39,670 nucleotides of DNA, taken from Odoribacter sp. OttesenSCG-928-L07 (GTDB lineage: Bacteria; Bacteroidota; Bacteroidia; Bacteroidales; BM520). A model generated the notes under the pieces. The model was given only the letters and a program-made list of their open reading frames with translations, was not told where the DNA came from and did not search any database. How positions within the stretch are numbered: the first letter of the stretch is position 1; each line of letters starts with the position of its first letter. This document shows, in pieces, positions 32,970-39,670 of this stretch. The translations under genes and the position numbers were made by a program. The stretch lies in NCBI GenBank assembly GCA_030265965.1, contig JAJDHA010000010.1:1-39670 (forward strand), in the 5' to 3' direction.

Positions 32970-35681
32970 ATGACAGAAGATTTGCATTTGAACGACGAGC
33001 ATAAGAACGAAAAAATTCACAAACATTCTACTTTACAGGTTTCTGAAATGTATGAGAATTGGTTTCTTGATTATGCTACCTATGTAATTTTGGAGCGTGC
33101 AATTCCGGAAGTTATTGATGGGCTAAAACCTGTTCAAAGAAGAATTCTCCATACTATGGATGAGATGGAGGACGGAAGATACAACAAGGTTGCAAATATC
33201 ATCGGGCAAACGATGAAATATCATCCGCATGGCGACGCATCCATCGGCGACGCACTTGTGCAATTAGGGCAAAGAGAATTGCTGATTGATACTCAAGGAA
33301 ACTGGGGAAATATCATTACCGGCGATAGTGCTGCTGCTCCGCGTTATATTGAGGCACGCCTGACTCCTTTCGCCAAAGAAGTTGTTTTCAACCATAAAAC
33401 TACGGAATGGATTCCTTCTTACGACGGCAGAAATAATGAACCTGTTAAACTTCCTGTTAAATTTCCTTTGCTGCTGGCACAAGGAATCGAAGGTATTGCT
33501 GTTGGTTTGGCTTGCAAAATAATGCCGCACAATTTCATCGAACTTATTGATGCTTCGCTGGCATATTTGAAAGATGAAGAATTTGAACTTTATCCTGATT
33601 TCCCTAACGGTGGAAAAGCAGATTTTTCAAAATATAACGACGGACTTCGTGGCGGAAGAATTATTTCCAGAGCGAAATTATCTAAAATTGATAACAAAAC
33701 TATCGCAATAACAGAAATTCCTTTCGGAAGAACAACGGAAACTATCATCAACTCAATTGTTGCAGCAAACGACAAAGGCAAAATTAAAATTAAAAAAATT
33801 GATGACAATACTGCGGAAAAAGCAGAAATTATTGTTCATCTTGCCGCCGGAGTCAGTCCCGACAAAACTATTGACGCACTTTATGCTTTTACCGATTGTC
33901 AGATTTCCATTTCTCCGAACTCATGCGTGATCTACAAAAACAAGCCTGTATTCATGGGTGTTTCGGAAGTTCTGAAAATCAGCACCGATAATACGGTTGA
34001 ACTTTTAAAGAAAGAGCTTGAAATTAAACAGGCCGAATTGATGGAGCAGCTGCTGTATCTATCATTAGAACGAATTTTTATCGAAAATAAAATATATCGC
34101 AAGATTGAAGAATGTAAAACTTGGGAAGCTGTAATTGAAACAATCGACAAGGGATTAGAACCTTACAAAGCTGACTTTTACAGAGAAATAACTCAAGATG
34201 ACATTGTTTGGCTCACCGAACTAAAGATTAAGAAAATATCAAAATATGACCTCAACAGAGTTGAAGAACGTATGAAAGTTATGCTTGACAACTTGGAAGA
34301 GGTTAGAAAAAATCTTGCGGCTCTCATTCCTTACGCCATTAAATATTTTGAAAAGATAAAAGAAAAATACGGAGCAGGAAAAGAACGAAAAACCGAGATT
34401 GAGAACATCGATTCTATTGATGTCGTGAAAGTTGCCGCCACTTCGAGCAAACTTTATTTCGATAGCGAAGAAGGTTTTGCCGGCATTGGATTAAAGAAAG
34501 CGGAATACGTTTGCGATTGTTCAAACATTGATGATATAATTTATATTCGTCGCGACGGAACTTATCAGATATCTAAAGTCAGCGATAAATTCTTCGTCGG
34601 AAAAGATGTGATTTATATCAATGTATTTAGAAAGAACGACAATCGGACCATTTACAACTGTGTATATCAAGACGGACCGAACGGCGCTTATTATGTGAAG
34701 AGATTTCCGATTGTTGGTATAACTCGCGACAAAGAATACGACATCACAAATGGCAAACCAAATTCGAAGATTATTTATCTGAATGTAAGACCAAACGGCG
34801 AAGCAGAAACAATAAAAGTTAGTCTTAGGCCAAAACCGAAACTCAGAAATCTTAATTTTGAATATGATTTTAAAGATTTGGCTATCAAAGGCAAAAACTC
34901 CAAAGGTAATATTCTGACGAAGCACGGAATAAAGAAAATCCAAATTAAAGACGAGGGAGTTTCAACTCTTGGGGCTTTAAAAGTTTGGTTCGACGAGTCG
35001 GTAAAAAGACTTAATACCGAAGGTCGTGGCGTTTACATCGGCGGCTTCGAAGGCGATGATAAGATAATGTGCGTCTTCCCTGACGGCACATTTAGAGTTA
35101 CCAATTTCGATGTCACAAACCATTTCGACGATATACCTATATATATTAAGAAGCATCATCCATTACGGATTTATTCGGTAATATATTATTCCGGCGAAAA
35201 GGAAAAAACTTATGTGAAACGATTCCAACAAGAAAATGTTGAGATATTCGGCTCGCTTCTCGATGGACATTCGGAATCAAGATTGTTGAATTTCTTTTAC
35301 GAAGATCATCCGAGGATAGCTCTCGTTTATCCTGAAAACAAAAAAGTTCCTCATTATTACGAAATGGTCGAACTCGACACATTCATTGAACCAAAAGGAT
35401 ATACCGCCAAAGGAAAGAGACTAACAGAAAAAGATTTCGACGAGATTCTTATCCTCAAACCATATTATCCCGACAGAGCAATTTTCGATGAAGAAACTGT
35501 TTCAGAGAAACAAGAAGAAATCGAAAATGAAGAAACATCAGAAAATGGAGAGGAAACTTTAGATAATGTCGACAACAAGGGAAACGACAAGATCGAAAAT
35601 AATGAAAATCTTACAAGTAACATTATCCCAAATTCTGATAATGATGATGAAGGGGATAATTTTCAGTTGTCGTTGTTTTAG
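32970..35681 (+). CDS. parC: DNA topoisomerase IV subunit A (type II topoisomerase)
   Basis: This breakage-reunion subunit decatenates chromosomes. The 903-residue protein contains the winged-helix/CAP region (AIPEVIDGLKPVQRRIL, MKYHPHGDASIGDALV), the active-site tyrosine Y126 in AAPRYIEAR, a coiled-coil tower (about 340-490), and C-terminal beta-pinwheel blades in divergent form (about 500-830). The GyrA box (QRRGGKG-type) is not evident, favouring ParC over GyrA. The tail (about 845-898) is acidic (EEIENEETSENGEE, DNDDEGDN) and ends exactly in QLSLF, which matches the sliding-clamp binding consensus. It has its own promoter at 32914. Confidence 0.92.
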   Translation: MTEDLHLNDEHKNEKIHKHSTLQVSEMYENWFLDYATYVILERAIPEVIDGLKPVQRRILHTMDEMEDGRYNKVANIIGQTMKYHPHGDASIGDALVQLGQRELLIDTQGNWGNIITGDSAAAPRYIEARLTPFAKEVVFNHKTTEWIPSYDGRNNEPVKLPVKFPLLLAQGIEGIAVGLACKIMPHNFIELIDASLAYLKDEEFELYPDFPNGGKADFSKYNDGLRGGRIISRAKLSKIDNKTIAITEIPFGRTTETIINSIVAANDKGKIKIKKIDDNTAEKAEIIVHLAAGVSPDKTIDALYAFTDCQISISPNSCVIYKNKPVFMGVSEVLKISTDNTVELLKKELEIKQAELMEQLLYLSLERIFIENKIYRKIEECKTWEAVIETIDKGLEPYKADFYREITQDDIVWLTELKIKKISKYDLNRVEERMKVMLDNLEEVRKNLAALIPYAIKYFEKIKEKYGAGKERKTEIENIDSIDVVKVAATSSKLYFDSEEGFAGIGLKKAEYVCDCSNIDDIIYIRRDGTYQISKVSDKFFVGKDVIYINVFRKNDNRTIYNCVYQDGPNGAYYVKRFPIVGITRDKEYDITNGKPNSKIIYLNVRPNGEAETIKVSLRPKPKLRNLNFEYDFKDLAIKGKNSKGNILTKHGIKKIQIKDEGVSTLGALKVWFDESVKRLNTEGRGVYIGGFEGDDKIMCVFPDGTFRVTNFDVTNHFDDIPIYIKKHHPLRIYSVIYYSGEKEKTYVKRFQQENVEIFGSLLDGHSESRLLNFFYEDHPRIALVYPENKKVPHYYEMVELDTFIEPKGYTAKGKRLTEKDFDEILILKPYYPDRAIFDEETVSEKQEEIENEETSENGEETLDNVDNKGNDKIENNENLTSNIIPNSDNDDEGDNFQLSLF

Positions 35682-35723
35682 GTATTGAAGAGGCCGTTTG
35701 TAGTTTCGGGCGTAGCGAGAGAT

Positions 35724-35731
35724 TACATTTG
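35724..35731 (+). promoter_or_regulatory. Possible -7 box of the T9SS repeat protein gene
   Basis: TACATTTG is an exact TAnnTTTG match. TTTG at 35697-35700 lies 23 bases upstream, slightly longer than usual spacing. Confidence 0.4.
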
Positions 35732-35844
35732 CAAAATAGTTTTACCCTGAAAGTGATCTAATAAATCAGATTAACTGTATAATAATAAATTCAAATATCA
35801 TGAAAATCACATTGCAAAATTTAATCAATCGTTATTATTTTGAC

Positions 35845-37047
35845 ATGAAGAGTGTATTAATTACAGCTCTTGCCTTATTTACAGTAATAACAACCAACGC
35901 TCAAAACGATGATATTTATGTTGCCGGTGATGTCGGCAAAATTGGAAAAATATGGAAAAACAATGTCGAATTATATTCTGCCGAAAACGAAGAATATAGC
36001 GTAGGCTTTGATTGTATTTATGTTGCCGGTGATGATATTTATACCGGCGGCACATATAGTAAAAATACCGTGTATTTTCCTGTCGTTTATAAAAACGGTC
36101 AACTTTTGCATAGATTATCTACTGAAGAACAAGGTTATGCCAACTCCGTAGCTATTTCCAAGAATAGTGTTTATACTTGTGGATCTATCGGATATGATGC
36201 AGTTGTTTGGAAAGACGATAAAGTGTTAGACACTCTTGGTCGCGGCGGTTATAATTCTGGTGGTTCAACAACTCGATATATCTATGCAAATTCGATTCAG
36301 ATTGTTGGAAACGACATATATGTGGCAGGATACACCAGCGCGGGAATTGGGAGAATATGGAAAAATGGAGCTGAACTATATTCAATTGAGGAATCAGGTA
36401 TTAAATACACACTTGAAGGAATTGCTGTTTCAGGCAACGATATATATGCTGTTGGTTATTCTGATAATAATATGGGTATTGTATGGAAAAATGGAACAGA
36501 ATTATATTCTGAACCGGGAAGATTTTTTGCAATGTGCGTTTCTGATAACAATATTTATGTTACAGGATACACTCTCGTGGGTAGTGGAAAATCAGCAAAA
36601 GTATGGAAGAACGGCGAATTATTATATCAATTAACTGATGGAACAAACGACACAAGAGGTAGAGATATTTGTGTTATTGACAATGATGTTTATGTATTAA
36701 CAAGAAAATTTGCTTCCACAAGTCAAGATATTGTATGGAAAAATGGAGTTCAGTTTTATGACATGGAAAGTCAACACGCAGAAGCTATCTGCTTCCCATC
36801 AAGCAACATAAATAGTATTACAAATGTTGAAAAGTCGAATTTTCAAATTTATCCTAACCCGGCAAAAAATGAGTTGTTTATTGATGGTGAAATCTACAAT
36901 AGCAATATTGAAATTTACAATATTAAGGGTGAAAAAATATTAACTGACAAATTAACTGAAAGTAAATCAATCAACATCTCGTCATTACCAATTGGCATAT
37001 ATGTTTTGAAAATCGGAAATCATTACGAGAAATTTATTAAAGAATAG
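35845..37047 (+). CDS. T9SS-exported protein with WKNG repeats
   Basis: From ATG 35845 the protein has 400 residues: signal peptide MKSVLITALALFTVITTNAQ, a body of repeats, and a C-terminal type A sorting domain (FQIYPNPAKNELFIDGEIY ... PIGIYVLKIGNHYEKFIKE) for type IX secretion. In the body a motif of the form D(I/V)Y(V/A)xG followed some 20-30 residues later by (I/V)WKNGxELY occurs about seven times (KIWKNNVELY, VWKDDKVL, RIWKNGAELY, VWKNGTELY, VWKNGELLY and VWKNGVQFY among them). Such regular short units suggest a beta-propeller; seven blades are possible. The frame extends to ATG 35800, but that gives an untypical signal peptide. Function is unknown. Confidence 0.85.
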   Translation: MKSVLITALALFTVITTNAQNDDIYVAGDVGKIGKIWKNNVELYSAENEEYSVGFDCIYVAGDDIYTGGTYSKNTVYFPVVYKNGQLLHRLSTEEQGYANSVAISKNSVYTCGSIGYDAVVWKDDKVLDTLGRGGYNSGGSTTRYIYANSIQIVGNDIYVAGYTSAGIGRIWKNGAELYSIEESGIKYTLEGIAVSGNDIYAVGYSDNNMGIVWKNGTELYSEPGRFFAMCVSDNNIYVTGYTLVGSGKSAKVWKNGELLYQLTDGTNDTRGRDICVIDNDVYVLTRKFASTSQDIVWKNGVQFYDMESQHAEAICFPSSNINSITNVEKSNFQIYPNPAKNELFIDGEIYNSNIEIYNIKGEKILTDKLTESKSINISSLPIGIYVLKIGNHYEKFIKE

Positions 37048-37075
37048 CTCTTATTATATTTTTAAAATGTTCTTA

Positions 37076-37603
37076 ATGAAAAAGAAAACATTAATAATCA
37101 TCGCTCTTGTAGCATCATTCGGTTTTGGTTTTGCTTTTAACTCAATCATAACCAAACAATCTAACGAACAAACAGAAATGAAAAGAGTAACAGGTATCGG
37201 CGGAATCTTTTTTAAATGTGAAGATCCCGCCAAAATGAGAGAATGGTATAAAACACATCTTGGCTTAAATACAAATGATTACGGAACTGTATTTGAATGG
37301 CATCAAGGTGCCGACAATACAAAAAAGGGATTTACACAATGGAGTCCTTTTAGCAATAAAACCAATTATTTTGAACCGTCAACAAAGGAGTTTATGATAA
37401 ATTATCGGGTTGAAAATTTAGAGGCTCTTGTTGAAGTGTTAAAGAAAGAAGGAGTAACTATTTTAGATGAAATTGATGTTTATGAATATGGGAAATTTAT
37501 TCACATTCTTGATATTGAAGGAAACAAAATCGAACTTTGGGAACCTAACGATATTGAATTTGAAAAGTTAGGCAAAGATATTGGCGCTGAAACAACAAAA
37601 TAA
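37076..37603 (+). CDS. Exported VOC-family protein
   Basis: From ATG 37076 the protein has 175 residues. Residues 1-22 (KKKTLIIIALVASFGFGFAF) form a hydrophobic signal or anchor, and the rest is a single VOC domain: IGGIFFKCEDPAKMREWYKT, then WSPFSNKTNYF, then INYRVENLEALVEVLKKEG and IHILDIEGNKIELWEPND. The final E-L-W-E is the position of the metal ligand in many VOC enzymes. Export is unusual for this fold. An earlier in-frame ATG at 37067 adds three residues. It starts 28 bases after the T9SS repeat gene; co-transcription is possible. Confidence 0.85.
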   Translation: MKKKTLIIIALVASFGFGFAFNSIITKQSNEQTEMKRVTGIGGIFFKCEDPAKMREWYKTHLGLNTNDYGTVFEWHQGADNTKKGFTQWSPFSNKTNYFEPSTKEFMINYRVENLEALVEVLKKEGVTILDEIDVYEYGKFIHILDIEGNKIELWEPNDIEFEKLGKDIGAETTK

Positions 37604-37644
37604 TTGACAAACACTTCATTAATTCTCATTAACAAAAAAGCATT

Positions 37645-38211
37645 ATGCAAAAATATTTCGGAATAATTACAATCGTTTCATTTATTTTGTTGGTACAAAC
37701 CCGTACTCTCAATCTAAAAAAACAAGGTATCAATGCTTTGGAATTTGGCAAGAAAGACAAAAAGGACTTTCTAATCCTACCCTTTGCTCTATTTTATTTT
37801 TACATTATCACAGCTAATGTGTTCAATTTGCCGACAATCAAAGGACAAATTTTATTTCAACAAAATATAATTTCGTGGATTGGTGTAGCTTTTTGTTTAA
37901 TTGCTCTCCTACTCTTTCTTTGGACAATGATTTCTTTCAAAAAAAGCTTTCGTGTAGGATTAGTTGAAAATAGTGAACAAGGATTAATCACGACAGGTTC
38001 TTTCGCCATTAGTCGTAATCCTATATATGTATCTTTTGCGATTATGCTCATTGGACAATTTTTAATTTTTCCAAGCTGGATACTTATGATTTACATATTT
38101 CTTGGTATTTTAACATTTAACCGACAAGTATTAAAAGAAGAGAAATTTTTAATAGAACAATACGGCGACGAGTTTAGTAAATATTGTAAAAAAGTTAGAC
38201 GATATCTCTAA
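37645..38211 (+). CDS. Isoprenylcysteine methyltransferase-like membrane protein
   Basis: The 188-residue integral membrane protein has about five hydrophobic segments (5-20, 46-64, 75-96, 115-150 region). The C-terminal block ISRNPIYVSFAIMLIGQFLI followed by EEKFLIEQYGDEFSKYCKKV is the signature of the isoprenylcysteine carboxyl methyltransferase / phospholipid methyltransferase family (SAM-binding, membrane-embedded). Bacterial members have mostly unknown substrates. It lies 41 bases after the exported VOC gene on the same strand. Confidence 0.85.
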   Translation: MQKYFGIITIVSFILLVQTRTLNLKKQGINALEFGKKDKKDFLILPFALFYFYIITANVFNLPTIKGQILFQQNIISWIGVAFCLIALLLFLWTMISFKKSFRVGLVENSEQGLITTGSFAISRNPIYVSFAIMLIGQFLIFPSWILMIYIFLGILTFNRQVLKEEKFLIEQYGDEFSKYCKKVRRYL

Positions 38212-38243
38212 AAATCAAGATATTAAACTTGACATTTCACAGC

Positions 38244-38274
38244 TTGAAGTTTCTAATTATTTTTACTACTTTTG
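38244..38274 (+). promoter_or_regulatory. Promoter of the threonine dehydrogenase gene
   Basis: TTG (38244-38246), 20 bases, then TACTTTTG (38267-38274) matches the phylum consensus, 37 bases before the ATG. Confidence 0.7.
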
Positions 38275-38311
38275 CACTGCAAATTTTTAATTCTTAACAA
38301 ACGATTTAATC

Positions 38312-39262
38312 ATGAAAAATATATTGGTAATAGGTTGCGCCGGACAAATTGGTTCGGAATTAACTCTCGAGCTTAGAAGAAGATACGGCGTTGATAATGT
38401 TATTGGCACTGATGTTTCTTTAGATAAAATTACAGGTAAATTAGCGGAAGGTCCGTCGGAAGTATTGGATATTTCTAACACACCACGACTTGTTGAGTTA
38501 GTAAAGAAATACAAAGTTGACACTATCTATAATCTTGCCGCCCTATTATCTGCTGTTGCTGAAGCAAAACCACAATTAGCATGGGAAGTCGGTTTAATTG
38601 GCCATTACAATACTCTTGAAGTTGCTCGCGAACATAATTGCGCTGTATTCTTCCCGAGTTCCATCGGCTCATTTGGTCCTTCTACTCCACATCAAAATAC
38701 TCCGCAAGATACAATTCAAAGACCTACTACAATGTACGGTGTTACAAAAGTTTCTGCCGAATTGCTTGGCGATTATTACCACAAAAAATACGGCGTTGAC
38801 TCGCGCGGTGTTAGATTTCCCGGAATTATCTCAAATGTCACAATGCCCGGCGGTGGCACAACTGATTACGCGGTAGAAATCTATTACGAAGCTGTAAAAC
38901 ACGGCAAATACACTTGTCCGCTCAAAGCCGGAACTTTCCTCGATATGATGTATATGCCTGATGCTATCAAAGCTTGTATTGATGTAATGGAAGCTGATCC
39001 CTCAAAACTTATTCACCATAACGGATTCAACGTTACTGCAATGAGCTTCGATCCGGAAATACTGAAAAACGCAATCCGTAAACATATCCCTAATTTCGAA
39101 CTGTTCTACGATGTAGAACCAATAAAACAATCAATTGCAGATTCATGGCCCGATAATATGGATGATTCTTGTGCTCGTCAAGAATGGGGATGGAGCCCAA
39201 CATGGAATCTCGAAACTATGACTGAGGATATGATTAAGGTTATTAGAGCGAAAAACTTGTAA
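38312..39262 (+). CDS. L-threonine 3-dehydrogenase, SDR (epimerase-like) type
   Basis: The enzyme would oxidise L-threonine to 2-amino-3-ketobutyrate with NAD. The 316 residues form an extended SDR: NAD-binding IGCAGQIGSEL (7-17), an acidic residue ending strand 2 (GTDVS), and the catalytic YGVTK (Y142, K146). The motifs IGSFGPSTPHQNTPQ, RFPGIISN, and MMYMPDAIKACIDVM are characteristic of the short-chain TDH group found in Bacteroidetes rather than UDP-sugar epimerases. It has its own promoter, and no kbl (2-amino-3-ketobutyrate ligase) gene is adjacent in the window. Confidence 0.88.
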   Translation: MKNILVIGCAGQIGSELTLELRRRYGVDNVIGTDVSLDKITGKLAEGPSEVLDISNTPRLVELVKKYKVDTIYNLAALLSAVAEAKPQLAWEVGLIGHYNTLEVAREHNCAVFFPSSIGSFGPSTPHQNTPQDTIQRPTTMYGVTKVSAELLGDYYHKKYGVDSRGVRFPGIISNVTMPGGGTTDYAVEIYYEAVKHGKYTCPLKAGTFLDMMYMPDAIKACIDVMEADPSKLIHHNGFNVTAMSFDPEILKNAIRKHIPNFELFYDVEPIKQSIADSWPDNMDDSCARQEWGWSPTWNLETMTEDMIKVIRAKNL

Positions 39263-39286
39263 AAGCATTTTAACAAAATCACAGAA

Positions 39287-39333
39287 TTACAGAATTAACA
39301 TATTATTAATTTTTATGTTAATTCTGTAATTTC
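39287..39333. terminator. 17-bp perfect inverted repeat between convergent genes
   Basis: AATTACAGAATTAACAT (39287-39303) and ATGTTAATTCTGTAATT (39317-39333) pair perfectly around a 13-base AT loop. It lies between the convergent ends of the threonine dehydrogenase and the partial T9SS gene. It may be a bidirectional terminator, but the stem is AT-rich and lacks a clean T-tract. GAATTAACA also occurs in the repeat at 6493-6629. Confidence 0.5.
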
Positions 39334-39366
39334 TAAATTTCTTCATACCTATATTTCTTCATTAAT

Positions 39367-39670
39367 CTACATCTTCACCCATTTTCCAGTAGAGACAGGG
39401 CAATGCCCTGTCTCTACTCGATAAATATAAACACCTCGTTTTAATGAAGATGTGTTAATGTTATTCGAGCCTTTTTCAAGCTGAACAGAAATATGTTTTG
39501 AACCGTTTGCACTATACATTTCAAACAAACAATTTTCAATCTGTGTAACAACGGTAATATTATCATTTCCCGGATTGGGGTAAATGTAAATATTATTGTT
39601 TGATACGTGGTTTGACAAACGCTCATTTGATGAATAATCGATAGACGCAGGTAGAGACACACGGCCGTGT
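39367..39670 (-). CDS. C-terminal part of a T9SS type A sorting-domain protein (cut by the window edge)
   Basis: The frame is open to the right edge; only the last 100 or so codons are visible. NIYIYPNPGNDNITVVTQIE followed by LFEMYSANGSKHISVQL and LKRGVYIYRVE is a type A sorting domain for type IX secretion. The tail is odd: RVE is followed by TGHCPVS, encoded by the perfect palindrome at 39389-39417, then TGKWVKM and the stop. A further GTAGAGAC element lies at the window edge within the same frame (GRVSLP). The GTG at 39660 lies in that element and is unlikely to be the real start. The body of the protein is outside the window. Confidence 0.8.
   Translation of the reverse strand, partial: HGRVSLPASIDYSSNERLSNHVSNNNIYIYPNPGNDNITVVTQIENCLFEMYSANGSKHISVQLEKGSNNINTSSLKRGVYIYRVETGHCPVSTGKWVKM
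39389..39417. repeat. Perfect GTAGAGAC palindrome inside the T9SS sorting-domain gene
   Basis: GTAGAGACAGGGCA, one A, then TGCCCTGTCTCTAC: 14-base perfect arms. It codes in frame for VETGHCPVS near the C-terminus of the partial T9SS gene. Confidence 0.9.
39651..39670. repeat. GTAGAGAC palindrome cut by the window edge
   Basis: GTAGAGACACACGG is followed by CCGTGT, the start of the complementary arm, before the window ends. It lies within the same T9SS frame as the element at 39389. Confidence 0.7.

Overview
The window is an AT-rich chromosomal segment from a member of the Bacteroidota, most likely order Bacteroidales. Three things point there: several TAnnTTTG -7 boxes typical of this phylum's primary sigma factor, two proteins with type IX secretion (T9SS) sorting domains, and a glycine-lipid acyltransferase pair (glsA/glsB type). 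I found no rRNA, tRNA, CRISPR array, transposase or prophage. Species cannot be told from the sequence.

Layout. 1-2100: a minus-strand ECF sigma module (DUF6249-like protein, ECF sigma factor, small two-helix membrane protein) with a good ECF-type promoter, followed by a VOC protein and a decayed second copy of the module's promoter and leader. 2146-5023 (minus): a methyltransferase, uracil phosphoribosyltransferase and an AtoE-type short-chain fatty acid transporter. 5151-6495 (plus): an AAA/DUF4143 ATPase behind three tandem 33-bp repeats. 6716-12174 (plus): a four-gene run of SDR oxidoreductase, two tandem acyl-CoA synthetases and a glycosyltransferase. 12191-13066 (minus): a HAD phosphatase.

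13171-27093 (minus) is a nearly complete division and cell-wall (dcw) operon: mraZ, rsmH, ftsL-like, ftsI, murE, mraY, murD, ftsW, murG, murC, ftsQ, ftsA, ftsZ. Genes overlap or are separated by at most 15 bases, and a three-box MraZ operator lies just upstream of mraZ. Its main anomaly is murD, which is only 181 codons and keeps only the C-terminal ligase domain.

27500-39262 (plus): a DUF6090-like membrane protein, glsA, glsB, engB, a BatA-type membrane protein with a frameshift near its 3' end, topoisomerase IV subunit A ending in a clamp-binding-like pentapeptide, a T9SS-exported repeat protein, an exported VOC protein, an isoprenylcysteine-methyltransferase-like membrane protein and a threonine dehydrogenase. 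A truncated T9SS protein enters from the right edge on the minus strand.

The most unusual layer is a set of short dispersed repeats between and partly inside genes: palindromes with fixed GTAGAGAC ends and variable but self-complementary cores (13092, 13128, 30200, 39389, 39651), hairpins with a fixed CCGTAGG centre (29193, 29242), and runs of a 9-bp GATAAArnn unit (13055, 29114). Several supply stop codons, start regions or coding sequence to neighbouring genes.
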